A stretch of 55,149 nt of DNA, taken from positions 1-55,149 of the forward strand of contig JAPLED010000043.1 of NCBI GenBank assembly GCA_026391475.1. The letters are read 5' to 3'. Source of the stretch: Bacteroidia bacterium. GTDB taxonomy: Bacteria > Bacteroidota > Bacteroidia > Bacteroidales > VadinHA17. Below the pieces are notes generated by a model that saw only the letters and a program-made list of their open reading frames with translations, ran no database searches and was not told where the DNA came from. This document shows positions 34,489 to 42,883 of the stretch, in pieces; the first letter of the stretch is position 1; each line of letters starts with the position of its first letter. The position numbers were made by a program, and so were the translations under genes.

Positions 34489-36651
34489 ATGATAAAAAAA
34501 TTAATACCGGTATTTCTCTTTCTGCTGAACTTTCTGTTTCTGGAAAGTGCTTTTGGGCAGATTCAGATGAATATACCGGATTATATCAGTCAAAAGTTTC
34601 AAAGTTACTGTAAATCGGTCCCAAGAGAAGAGATATTTGTCCACACCGACAGGGAAGAATATATTTCCGGAGAAGATTTGTGGTTTAATATATATCTGAT
34701 TGACAGGCAAAGCTTCAAACCTTCGTCAAATAGTAAAATTGTCTATTTTGAAATTCTGAACCCTGAAAACAGTCCTGTACTTCAAAAGAAGATACTTCTT
34801 GACAACGGATTTGGTCCCGGGCAAGTAGTTTTACCCGACACATTAAGCTCCGGCACATATACTATCAGAGCATATACCAACTGGATGAAAAATTTTCTCT
34901 CTTATAATTGCTTTTTGAAAGATATTAAGGTTTATAATCCATTAAGAACAAAGGTGTTTAGGAGAAGTGCCCGGTCAATGAATTTAAAGGGAACTGCAAC
35001 CGACGTTTTGCCAGCCAATTCAGGACTTAATCTGAAAGTTAATAATTTAAAACAGGATAGCCTGGAAATATTTATTCACACTGATGAAAAATTCCGGTCT
35101 GAGAACAAAAATCTTATATACCTGTTTATCCAGACACATGGAATAATTAATCATTTAAGCGCTGAAAAGATTGCTCAAGAAATCACAAGAATTGCTATTC
35201 CTAAAAAGTCACTCCCACCAGGAATTAATCAGATAACTATATTTGATTCAAATGGTCCGGTTTGTGACAGATTTATTTATACCCCATCCAAGGAAAAGCA
35301 AGCGCTGACTCTTCATTCGATCGAAAGTTGTAAACAGAGGAATAAAGTAACACTTGAGATTGAGATTGGGAATGAATCATCCGATATATCTGATTTAACA
35401 AATCTCAGTATCTCCGTGGCATCCGGAACAAATAGCCCGGAGATAATGGACCTGAATGATTATCTGGTTCTTGGTACAGAGTTTGGATTATTCCACTGGA
35501 GTACAATTAAAGGGGAAAAAATCACTGAACTTCCTCCTGAAATAATGGATAGTCTTCTGTTGACTGTGAAAAGCAACTGGATTAATTGGGAATCAATTTT
35601 ATCAAATGAGGTGCAATTATTCAAATATCCACTTAAAAAAGAAACTCAATACCTTTCCGGAAGACTATTAACAAGTAACCTGCAGCCCGTACAGGCTGAT
35701 GAGATTCTTTTAATGTCTACACCTGGCAGAGAAGCTGTTTTTCAATATACCAGAACCGATAAAGACGGGAATTTCAACTTCAAGGTTCATATCGATGAAG
35801 AACCTAAAGATTTAATTCTCCAACCGGATATTAAGAGTAAGAATCAAAAAGTTTATGTTGAATCATCTTTTTCAGATCAGTATCTTCAGACTGAGATATT
35901 TGTTGATTCAACAAGCGAACTTATACCTTCTTTTATCTCAAGACAGAACATTAACTATCAGGTAAGAAAAATTTATGGATCATCTTCTATTGGGGACCGA
36001 TTAACTCCTGTCATTCCCCCACTAACAGCGAAAAGATTTTATGGGACGCCTGATTTCGAATTGATTATGAAAGATTTCATAAAACTGGATTCAATGCAGG
36101 AGGTCTTTTTTGAACTTGTCCCGCATGTTGCATTAGAATACATTAATTCTGTTTATGAGATGTCGATTGTTGATCCTTTTGGTAATAAATTAGATGGAGT
36201 GCCAGGTATAATGATTGATGGGGTAATTATTAAAGATCTGTCAATTATTGCTAACCTTGATCCTGAACTTGTTGAAAAAATTGATGTTGTTTGGGATAAA
36301 TATCGTGTTGGTGGTTATTTATTCAACGGTATTGTCAATATAATTTCAAAAACGGGTGATTTCAACAGCGGAACTTTGCCAGTTGATGCTGTAAGGCTAC
36401 ATTACAGTGTTATAGATACTGTTTGTTCGTTTGTGTCACCTGATTATTCATCAACAGAAATGAAGAATAGCCGGCTTGCGGATTTCAGGAATACCCTTTA
36501 CTGGAATTCTTCAATTAAACTTGATAAAAATGGTAAAGCAAGGATTGAATTTTGGTCTGCAGATATTAAATCTGATTATATAATTAACATACAGGGTATT
36601 ACCTCAGAAGGTAAAACTGTATCACTCAGAAAAATCATTAAAGTCAAATAA
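34489..36651 (+). CDS. MG2-like exported protein with TonB plug-like C-terminal region
   Basis: This 720-residue protein has a signal peptide (MIKKLIPVFLFLLNFLFLES, then AFGQ). An MG2-like macroglobulin domain (about 45-150) includes PREEIFVHTDREEYISGEDL and LPDTLSSGTYTIRAYTNWM. More beta domains follow, including a carboxypeptidase-like section at about 385-450. Near residues 565-620 is a plug-like motif (PGIMIDGVIIKDLSIIANLD, then IDVVWDKYRVGGYLFNGIVN). The barrel is absent, so this is not a receptor. Such proteins accompany TonB/DUF4249 receptor genes. They may form a surface or periplasmic arm of the complex. It follows the DUF4249 gene by 24 bp and closes the operon. Confidence 0.8.
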   Translation: MIKKLIPVFLFLLNFLFLESAFGQIQMNIPDYISQKFQSYCKSVPREEIFVHTDREEYISGEDLWFNIYLIDRQSFKPSSNSKIVYFEILNPENSPVLQKKILLDNGFGPGQVVLPDTLSSGTYTIRAYTNWMKNFLSYNCFLKDIKVYNPLRTKVFRRSARSMNLKGTATDVLPANSGLNLKVNNLKQDSLEIFIHTDEKFRSENKNLIYLFIQTHGIINHLSAEKIAQEITRIAIPKKSLPPGINQITIFDSNGPVCDRFIYTPSKEKQALTLHSIESCKQRNKVTLEIEIGNESSDISDLTNLSISVASGTNSPEIMDLNDYLVLGTEFGLFHWSTIKGEKITELPPEIMDSLLLTVKSNWINWESILSNEVQLFKYPLKKETQYLSGRLLTSNLQPVQADEILLMSTPGREAVFQYTRTDKDGNFNFKVHIDEEPKDLILQPDIKSKNQKVYVESSFSDQYLQTEIFVDSTSELIPSFISRQNINYQVRKIYGSSSIGDRLTPVIPPLTAKRFYGTPDFELIMKDFIKLDSMQEVFFELVPHVALEYINSVYEMSIVDPFGNKLDGVPGIMIDGVIIKDLSIIANLDPELVEKIDVVWDKYRVGGYLFNGIVNIISKTGDFNSGTLPVDAVRLHYSVIDTVCSFVSPDYSSTEMKNSRLADFRNTLYWNSSIKLDKNGKARIEFWSADIKSDYIINIQGITSEGKTVSLRKIIKVK

Positions 36652-36688
36652 TTTATTTACCCATAAATGACCTCTTAAAAATCAGGAT

Positions 36689-36719
36689 TTTGAGAATTAA
36701 AACAATATACTTATCTTTG
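36689..36719 (+). promoter_or_regulatory. Bacteroidota-type promoter of higBA
   Basis: TTTG at 36689-36692 and TATCTTTG at 36712-36719 are 19 bp apart, exactly the Bacteroidota consensus TTTG-N19-TAnnTTTG. The higB start codon follows 23 bp after the -7 element. It is the cleanest promoter in the window. Confidence 0.75.
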
Positions 36720-36742
36720 CCGTTAGTAACGCTATACGTAAT

Positions 36743-37027
36743 ATGATTACCTCTTTTGGATCTAAGGAGACTGAAAAAATATGGAATGGTGATAGAGTAA
36801 AAAAGCTACCTCAAGACATACAACATATTGGAAGAAGAAAACTAAGAATGCTTAACAACTCACAAAATTTGATTGACTTGAAAATACCTCCTTCCAATAA
36901 ACTTGAGAAACTAACTGGAAAGATGAGCGACTTTTACAGCATCCGGATAAATGACCAATGGAGAATTATATTTAAATGGGACGATGGAAACTCAAGTGAA
37001 GTAAAAATAATGGATTATCATAAATAG
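36743..37027 (+). CDS. higB: HigB-type toxin (RelE superfamily)
   Basis: This 94-residue basic protein has the full HigB/RelE pattern: MITSFGSKETEKIWNGDR at the start, then RRKLRMLNNSQNLIDLKIPP and the core IRINDQWRIIFKWDDG, ending VKIMDYHK. HigB toxins cut mRNA on the ribosome. The toxin gene comes first and the antitoxin gene 5 bp after it, the usual higBA order and opposite to most toxin-antitoxin pairs. Its length is normal for the family and no key residue looks changed. Confidence 0.88.
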   Translation: MITSFGSKETEKIWNGDRVKKLPQDIQHIGRRKLRMLNNSQNLIDLKIPPSNKLEKLTGKMSDFYSIRINDQWRIIFKWDDGNSSEVKIMDYHK

Positions 37028-37032
37028 AAAAA

Positions 37033-37332
37033 ATGGAAAAGCTTTCAAATATTCACCCTGGCGAGATTCTTCTTGAAGAATTTCTCAAACCTTTAAATAT
37101 TTCTGCTTACAGACTTTCAAAGGACCTTGGAATCCCCCAGACCAGAACTTCTGAGATCATTAAAGGACACAGAAGCATTACCGCTGACACTGCAATAAGA
37201 CTCAGCTATTATTTTGGTAATTCTGCTAAATTCTGGCTTGGACTTCAGAATGACTTTGATCTTGAGGAAGAAAAGAAATCTAAAGAACCGGAATTCAAAC
37301 ATATTAAAAGATTAAAGGAACACGCAGCATAA
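37033..37332 (+). CDS. higA: HigA-type antitoxin (XRE family)
   Basis: This 99-residue protein has the HigA signature NIHPGEILLEEFLKPLNISA, then a helix-turn-helix (YRLSKDLGIPQTRTSEIIKG) and TADTAIRLSYYFGNSAKFWL. It neutralises HigB and, with it, represses the operon by binding the promoter. The promoter at 36689-36719 is the likely operator region. The C-terminal tail is Lys/Glu-rich. The pair is compact and intact and may stabilise this repeat-rich region. Confidence 0.88.
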   Translation: MEKLSNIHPGEILLEEFLKPLNISAYRLSKDLGIPQTRTSEIIKGHRSITADTAIRLSYYFGNSAKFWLGLQNDFDLEEEKKSKEPEFKHIKRLKEHAA

Positions 37333-37622
37333 CAAGAGATAGTTTTGTCCCCTGACGAATTACTACTTTATTACCCGGATAAAGATTATACGTGACGAAT
37401 CTTTACATACCGAGACAACCAATTAAAAGACAAATTTCTTGCATAACAAGAAAAAAATTGCTGCGACCACCTTACATGGTCGGTATGGTTAATTGCCTGC
37501 GGCGAGCTCACTTCTTTCGGTTACCTTCGGACTTCGGCCGACATAGTCGGCTACGTCCGACGAAGTCGGCAGACAGGCGCTCAAGCTGTCATAGTCTGCC
37601 TCGCTTGCGGGGGTTTTTGCTA
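37333..37622. repeat. composite repeat with degenerate 56-bp unit, box A and box B
   Basis: The gap 37333-37812 has no real gene. TGACGAATTACTACTTTATT and TACATACCGAGACAACC (about 37354-37422) look like decayed 56-bp material. A box A variant (ACATGGTCGGT, 37474-37484) is followed by GGTTAATTGCCTGCGGCGAG. Then comes a nested stem: GACTTCG 37530-37536 with CGAAGTC 37561-37567, and inside it GCCGAC 37537-37542 with GTCGGC 37546-37551. Box B spans about 37569-37620. A 77-codon frame across it is an artefact of the repeat. From 37623 to 37812 the DNA is AT-rich leader. Confidence 0.65.
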
Positions 37623-37812
37623 TGAATTAAAAAGAAGATTATCAACTGACTATATAAATGACAGGGAAAAATTTACAAATAACAAAAAAGGATTAATTAC
37701 ACAGATTATAAAGACTGCCAGAGAAGAATTAAAGAAAAAAACGTACTTTTATAATAGAACCTAATAACTGCTTTTATTATTTATAAGAACACCGTTAAAA
37801 TAATATCTAAAA

Positions 37813-39504
37813 ATGAAAAATTCATTTTTAAAAAGACTAATACCAGCCTCACAATGGCTTTCAGATTATACATTAAAACTCTTTGGCAATGATACTTTAG
37901 CGGGGATAACACTGGCAGCTTATGCCATTCCTGTTTCACTTGCTTACGCTACTCTGGCTGGATTACCTCCACAGTATGGTGTTTACGGATATCTGATTGG
38001 GGGAATATTTTATGCTTTACTTGGTACAGGAAGGCAACTTGCCATTGGCCCCACATCTGCTATATCATTGCTTATAGGGACAACACTTGTCAGCCTGGCT
38101 AAAGGTGATCCACAACGCTGGGTCGATATCTCATCTCTCACCGCCCTTGTATTTGCTGTAATGAGCATTATGGCTTATGCTTTACGCTTGAGCAGTATAA
38201 TAAATTTTATCAGCGAAACTGTATTACTGGGTTTTAAAGCCGGCGCTGCAATAACTATTGGTTTAACACAATTACCTAAGTTGCTTGGTGTTGCCGGAGG
38301 CGGGACTAATTTTTTTGAACGTGTAACAACCCTCATTCATCAATTACCCGAAACCAATATTTCTGTTTTGATTTTTGGTCTTTTAGCAATTATAATGATT
38401 TTTGCCGGAGAAAAATTATTGCCCGGCAAACCGGTTACGATTATAGTGGTGGCAATTTCAATCATCATCATTTCAGGCACCTCACTTGGAGTTTCCGGCT
38501 TTAAGACGGTTGGAGTAATTCCTGCCGGTCTGCCAAGACTCAATTTACCTTCTTTTAATATTGAAGACATTAAAAGTGTTGTTCCGCTGGCATTTGCATG
38601 CTTTCTGCTGGCTTATATAGAAAGTGTTTCTGCAGCAAAATCATTAGCCCAGAAAAACAATTACGAAATTGATGCCCGTCAGGAATTACTGGCACTTGGG
38701 GTTGCAAATTTAGCTACATCATTAGGTCATGGATATCCGGTAAGTGGCGGTTTATCCCAATCAGCTGTAAATGAGGAAGCCGGTGCTAAAACTCCTGTCT
38801 CTCTGGTAATTGCATCTGGAACCATTGCAGTCTGCCTTTTGTTTTTAACAGGCCTGCTTAAAAATTTACCCATAGTAATACTTGCATCTGTCGTGCTGGT
38901 TGCTATCAGAGGCCTGGTCAACTTTAAAGAATTCAATCGTTTACGAAAAGTGAATCATTTTGATTTTATCATTGCCTCTTTAGCCCTGTTAAGTGTTATA
39001 GTTTTTGGAATACTTCAGGGGGTTATAATAGCGGCAATAGCTTCTTTAATTTTAATAATCAGAATAGTCTCAACTCCACACGTTGCATTTCTTGGAAGAG
39101 TACCGGGCACCAACAGGTATACCGATATGCAACGTCACCCCGACAACGAAACGCTCCCGGGGGTTCTGTTATTCAGAGTGGAATCACCACTTCTATACTT
39201 TAATGTTGCAAATGTTTATCTTACTGTCTGGTCAAAAGTAATTTCATCAGGATCAGAGCTAAAAGTGGTGATCTTTGATTTAAGCACCTCCGCATATATT
39301 GATTCAAGCGGAGCAAGGTTAATAAAAAAGCTTTATCTCAATCTGGAAACACGAGGTATTTCATTAAAGGTTGCAGAAGCTCATTCCGAGGTTCGCGATA
39401 TTTTGAGATTTGAAGATATCGAACATCTTCTTGGTCATGTAAGCAGAAAAGATTCTGTTCATGATATTGTTGTTCATTCGATTAATGAGCATGAAACGGG
39501 TTGA
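37813..39504 (+). CDS. SulP family anion transporter with STAS domain
   Basis: This 563-residue membrane protein has the SulP core of about 12 to 14 helices (residues 20-420). It carries the typical LAAYAIPVSLAYATLAGLPP and GLYGY-like YGVYGYLIGGIFYALLGTGR near the start, and GYPVSGGLSQSAVNEEAGAK in the middle. A cytosolic STAS domain occupies about 435-550 (VVIFDLSTSAYIDSSGARLI). SulP proteins carry sulfate, bicarbonate or related anions, often with sodium or protons. It stands alone. The substrate cannot be read from sequence. Confidence 0.9.
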   Translation: MKNSFLKRLIPASQWLSDYTLKLFGNDTLAGITLAAYAIPVSLAYATLAGLPPQYGVYGYLIGGIFYALLGTGRQLAIGPTSAISLLIGTTLVSLAKGDPQRWVDISSLTALVFAVMSIMAYALRLSSIINFISETVLLGFKAGAAITIGLTQLPKLLGVAGGGTNFFERVTTLIHQLPETNISVLIFGLLAIIMIFAGEKLLPGKPVTIIVVAISIIIISGTSLGVSGFKTVGVIPAGLPRLNLPSFNIEDIKSVVPLAFACFLLAYIESVSAAKSLAQKNNYEIDARQELLALGVANLATSLGHGYPVSGGLSQSAVNEEAGAKTPVSLVIASGTIAVCLLFLTGLLKNLPIVILASVVLVAIRGLVNFKEFNRLRKVNHFDFIIASLALLSVIVFGILQGVIIAAIASLILIIRIVSTPHVAFLGRVPGTNRYTDMQRHPDNETLPGVLLFRVESPLLYFNVANVYLTVWSKVISSGSELKVVIFDLSTSAYIDSSGARLIKKLYLNLETRGISLKVAEAHSEVRDILRFEDIEHLLGHVSRKDSVHDIVVHSINEHETG

Positions 39505-39566
39505 TCCCTCAGCATACTAAATCCCGTCTGCTTTATTGGGTAAGAACAATTGCTCTGAATTTTTAT

Positions 39567-39574
39567 TAGATTTG
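39567..39574 (+). promoter_or_regulatory. possible -7 element
   Basis: TAGATTTG fits the Bacteroidota -7 consensus TAnnTTTG and lies 26 bp before the start at 39601. No well-placed TTTG or TTG -33 element was found, so this is tentative. Confidence 0.3.
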
Positions 39575-39600
39575 AGAATAAGATTTAAAGACATTTTGCC

Positions 39601-40329
39601 ATGATTAAAAAAGTTGTTTACTATTCAATCTTCACTCTTCTGATTTTAAGTGCTGGTTCTGATGCGACTGCACAGAATAATCAGAAATCAGCTTTAAAAT
39701 CAAAAAAAACCAAACTTGTTCCGGTTGAAAGCTTTAAGCATACAGATATTGGAAATCCAGCCATTGCAGGAACTGTAAAAGCTTCAGAAAACGGCTTGGA
39801 TATAACTGCAGGCGGTGTTGACATCTGGGGTGTTAAAGATGAATTCAATTTCGTATATATTGAGCGAACCGGGGATTTTGATCTGGTATCCCGCATCGAG
39901 AGCCTTAGCGCTCCGCATTTATATACCAAAGCCGGGTTGATGGCACGCGAAGATCTTACAGCAAGTTGCAGACATATTTATTTTCAGGTATTTTCAAACA
40001 ATAACCCAAGAAATAAGAATAACGGAGGATATGAATTTCAATATCGCCAGGAGAAAGCCGGGGAAATGAAAGCTATCTATCCTAAAAGTTCAGATGGTAT
40101 ACCTGAATTCCCTGTAACATACCCAAATACATGGATCCGGCTACAGCGTATTAAGAATGACTTTACCGGCTATTATAGCAATGATGGAAAATATTGGAAA
40201 GTATATACAACTTTTGCACTTGAACTTCCTGAAAAAATTTATCTCGGAATGGCTGTTACTTCACATAAAGCAAATGAAATTGCCAGCGCAATATTCAGAA
40301 ATATCATGTTGGGTTCGGCTCGTCAATAA
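39601..40329 (+). CDS. DUF1349-type exported beta-sandwich protein
   Basis: This 242-residue protein has a signal peptide (MIKKVVYYSIFTLLILSAGS, cut near TAQ25). Its single concanavalin-like domain fits the DUF1349 family: IYIER-like VYIERTGDFDLVSRIESL, YTKAGLMAREDL, WIRLQRIKNDFTGYYSNDGK and IYLGMAVTSHK. Such domains bind or help process sugars, and often occur as accessory parts of glycosidases. It is followed after 5 bp by the VOC gene. Confidence 0.75.
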   Translation: MIKKVVYYSIFTLLILSAGSDATAQNNQKSALKSKKTKLVPVESFKHTDIGNPAIAGTVKASENGLDITAGGVDIWGVKDEFNFVYIERTGDFDLVSRIESLSAPHLYTKAGLMAREDLTASCRHIYFQVFSNNNPRNKNNGGYEFQYRQEKAGEMKAIYPKSSDGIPEFPVTYPNTWIRLQRIKNDFTGYYSNDGKYWKVYTTFALELPEKIYLGMAVTSHKANEIASAIFRNIMLGSARQ

Positions 40330-40334
40330 AAATT

Positions 40335-40739
40335 ATGACTTTAGATCATGTTGCAATATGGACCACACGCCTCGAGCAAATGAAAGACTATTATGTCAAG
40401 TATTTTGATGGCCAGACAAATGAAAAATATACCAATAAGAAAAAGCTTTTTGAAAGTTACTTTGTGACATTTGATTCAGGAGCCAGACTGGAATTAATGA
40501 AAATGCCTGGCATTCCAGAGAACCTCAACGACCCGTTAGAGAGACAACATCAGGGGATTATCCATTTAGCATTTGGAATGGAGAGTATGGAAAAAGTATT
40601 TGAGAAATCCATAGAATTAGCAAAAGACGGATTTATAATAATTCGCGGACCCCGCAAAACCGGAGATGGATATTACGAATTTGAAACAATGGACCCGGAT
40701 AACAACAGGATCGAAGTATCAACCAGGTTTGTGAAATAG
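40335..40739 (+). CDS. VOC family (glyoxalase-like) protein
   Basis: This 134-residue cytosolic protein has one vicinal oxygen chelate domain. His5 (LDHVAIWT) and the Glu in NRIEVS near the end are probable metal ligands, with RLEQMKDYYVKYFDGQTNEK and GIIHLAFGMESMEKV between them. The family covers glyoxalases, dioxygenases and resistance proteins; the substrate cannot be told. It is translated right after the DUF1349 gene, 5 bp apart, and 39 bp before the GH97 start. Its role in the cluster is unclear. Confidence 0.8.
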   Translation: MTLDHVAIWTTRLEQMKDYYVKYFDGQTNEKYTNKKKLFESYFVTFDSGARLELMKMPGIPENLNDPLERQHQGIIHLAFGMESMEKVFEKSIELAKDGFIIIRGPRKTGDGYYEFETMDPDNNRIEVSTRFVK

Positions 40740-40778
40740 AACAAATAACATGTAAAATCCATGATAAAAAAATCAGAT

Positions 40779-42722
40779 ATGAACACAATTAAGAAATGCC
40801 TTCTGCTTTTTTTAAGCATCATCGGCGTAATATCCAATGCTCAGAATATTTCTGTTAAATCACCCGATAACAATATAGTCTTAACCATCAGCAACGACGA
40901 GAGACTGGGTTATTCAGTAACATTTCGGGGGCTGAGTATTGTTAATCCGTCTCAACTTGGTTTCGAGCTAAAGGACGAACAGGCAATGACCGGCAACTTC
41001 ACTATTGTGGATCAATCAGTTAAGAATGTAAATGAAATCTGGATCTCTGTGGTAAAATCGAAACATGCAGAAGTTATAAACCACTATAATGAACTGCAAT
41101 TATTCTTAAAGGAGAAAACAGACCCGATGCGGCAGATGGAACTTATTGTCAGAGTCTACAATGACGGTGCCGCTTTTCGTTACAAACTCTCGAGAAGCGC
41201 CAAAGTTGGTGACAGACAGATTGTTAAAGAATTAACAACATTTAATATTCCCGGTGACCCTAAAGCGTGGATCGTTGAATACAAAGGATATGCCTCATCA
41301 AATGAAGCTGAATTTTTTAAGCATCCATTGAGTTATCTGAACGAGAAATCAATAGCAGGGATGCCTATGCTTATGGAATACGGTAATAACTGCTGGGTTG
41401 CAATTACTGAAGCTAAAATTGATAATTATGCTGCTTTTTATATCGGTACAAATGGCGTTACCAATCAGCTTACAACCAAACTTGTACCTATTCCAGGGGA
41501 ACCTGAAAGTGGTGTAAAGGTTCGTTTTAATGACGAGGTTTATACCCCGTGGCGTGTCTTGATGATCGGAGAAACGCCGGGAACACTGATAGAATCTGAG
41601 ATTATCCAGAACCTCAACGATCCATGTGTAATTGAGGATCCTTCGTGGATCAAACCCGGAATGAGTGCCTGGGACCATTGGTGGAGCGGAGAAGTGAAGA
41701 TGGAGATGCCGGTCATTAAGCAGTATATTGATCTTGCTTCTGAAATGGGGTGGCCATATATGCTGGTTGACTGGCAATGGTACGGTAAGTTTAATTCGCC
41801 TGAAGCCGACATAACTAAATGGGCACCTCAGATAAATATGCCTGAAATTATCGATTATGCCCGGTCAAAAAATGTTAAAATACTTATATGGCTCTATTCA
41901 AGCGATGTTAACCGTAATGCTGCATATAAAAAGGCATTCCCCCTCTATGAAAAATGGGGAGTTGCCGGGATTAAAATTGACTTTATGGACCGAGACGATC
42001 AGCAAATGGTTAACTGGTATCACGACATTATTAAATGTGCAGCTGAAAATCATCTGCTGGTTGATTTTCACGGTGCATATAAACCTGATGGCATTATACG
42101 TACCTGGCCGAATATGATTACCCGCGAAGGGGTGATGGGCAACGAATATTACAAGTTCTCGAATAAAATGAGTCCTGAACACAATGTTAAACTGGCATTT
42201 ACACGCTTGCTGGCCGGACAGATGGACTATACTCCGGGGGGGTTCCTGAACGTTAAAAAAGAACAGTTTAAGAACCAGACTCCTGCCATTGTCTGGAATA
42301 CCCGTGCTGCTGAACTTTCGAAATTTGTTATTTATGAAAGCCCTTTGACTGTGGTTTGTGATCATCCCGATAATATACTAAACCAGCCCGGTGCTGATTT
42401 TCTGAAAATAGTACCGACAGTATGGGATGATATCAGATTTATCAGTGGTCATCCTGATACTTATGTGGCAATTGCAAAACGCAGTGGCGATAAATGGTTT
42501 GTTGGCGTAATGAACAACAGCACCGGAAAAAGTATTGAACTAAAACTCGACTTTTTACCTGCCGGCAATTATGAAGCAGAGATCTGGGCTGACACCAAAA
42601 ATTCGGATATAGATCCGAAGGAGCTGAAAAAAGTAAAACAGACAACTAAATCAGGGGATATAATTAAGGTGACAATGGCTAAAAACGGGGGTTTTGTTGC
42701 CCTGATAAAAAGAAAGTCCTGA
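40779..42722 (+). CDS. GH97 glycosidase, retaining (alpha-galactosidase-like) type
   Basis: This 647-residue exported protein has the GH97 order: N-terminal beta-sandwich (about 22-270), TIM barrel (285-560), C-terminal beta domain (565-645). The signal is MNTIKKCLLLFLSIIGVISN. The probable nucleophile is Asp401 in GIKIDFMDRDD, which places it with the retaining GH97 group rather than the inverting SusB-like alpha-glucosidases. The acid/base is one of two Glu in TREGVMGNEYY (450 or 456). The start at 40779 is favoured over 40761 because it begins the signal peptide. It likely removes alpha-linked galactose. A methyltransferase scrap begins at its stop. Confidence 0.88.
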   Translation: MNTIKKCLLLFLSIIGVISNAQNISVKSPDNNIVLTISNDERLGYSVTFRGLSIVNPSQLGFELKDEQAMTGNFTIVDQSVKNVNEIWISVVKSKHAEVINHYNELQLFLKEKTDPMRQMELIVRVYNDGAAFRYKLSRSAKVGDRQIVKELTTFNIPGDPKAWIVEYKGYASSNEAEFFKHPLSYLNEKSIAGMPMLMEYGNNCWVAITEAKIDNYAAFYIGTNGVTNQLTTKLVPIPGEPESGVKVRFNDEVYTPWRVLMIGETPGTLIESEIIQNLNDPCVIEDPSWIKPGMSAWDHWWSGEVKMEMPVIKQYIDLASEMGWPYMLVDWQWYGKFNSPEADITKWAPQINMPEIIDYARSKNVKILIWLYSSDVNRNAAYKKAFPLYEKWGVAGIKIDFMDRDDQQMVNWYHDIIKCAAENHLLVDFHGAYKPDGIIRTWPNMITREGVMGNEYYKFSNKMSPEHNVKLAFTRLLAGQMDYTPGGFLNVKKEQFKNQTPAIVWNTRAAELSKFVIYESPLTVVCDHPDNILNQPGADFLKIVPTVWDDIRFISGHPDTYVAIAKRSGDKWFVGVMNNSTGKSIELKLDFLPAGNYEAEIWADTKNSDIDPKELKKVKQTTKSGDIIKVTMAKNGGFVALIKRKS

Positions 42723-42883
42723 AATGTAATGAGAGATATTATGTGCCTTCTGAAATCACATGGCTTTTAAAATCGATTGGTTTCCGGAGGTCTGAAATAT
42801 TTGGTTGTAAACCCGGAGCTTTCAACAGAAACGACAAACTGTCAACAGAGGATTTTGAAATGTTAATTATAGCTCAGAAATGA
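42722..42883 (+). pseudogene. C-terminal remnant of a SAM-dependent methyltransferase
   Basis: Read in frame from 42722, the gap encodes RYYVPSEITWLLKSIGFRRS, EIFGCKPGAFNRNDKLST and EDFEMLIIAQK before a stop at 42881-42883. This is the closing part of class I methyltransferases (the tail with TEDFEMLVIA). There is no start codon and no SAM-binding motif, so only about 53 codons survive of a roughly 200-codon gene. Its stop overlaps the start of the next gene (AATGA at 42879-42883), suggesting that the lost gene was once translationally coupled to it. Confidence 0.7.

Noticed and set aside
36743-37332. Phage-like regulator pair
   Set aside because: Both proteins match HigB and HigA over their whole length, in the usual order; there are no phage genes nearby.
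37392-37625. 77-codon + strand open frame
   Set aside because: It lies across box A, the nested stem and box B, which recur elsewhere in other frames, so it is an artefact of the repeat.
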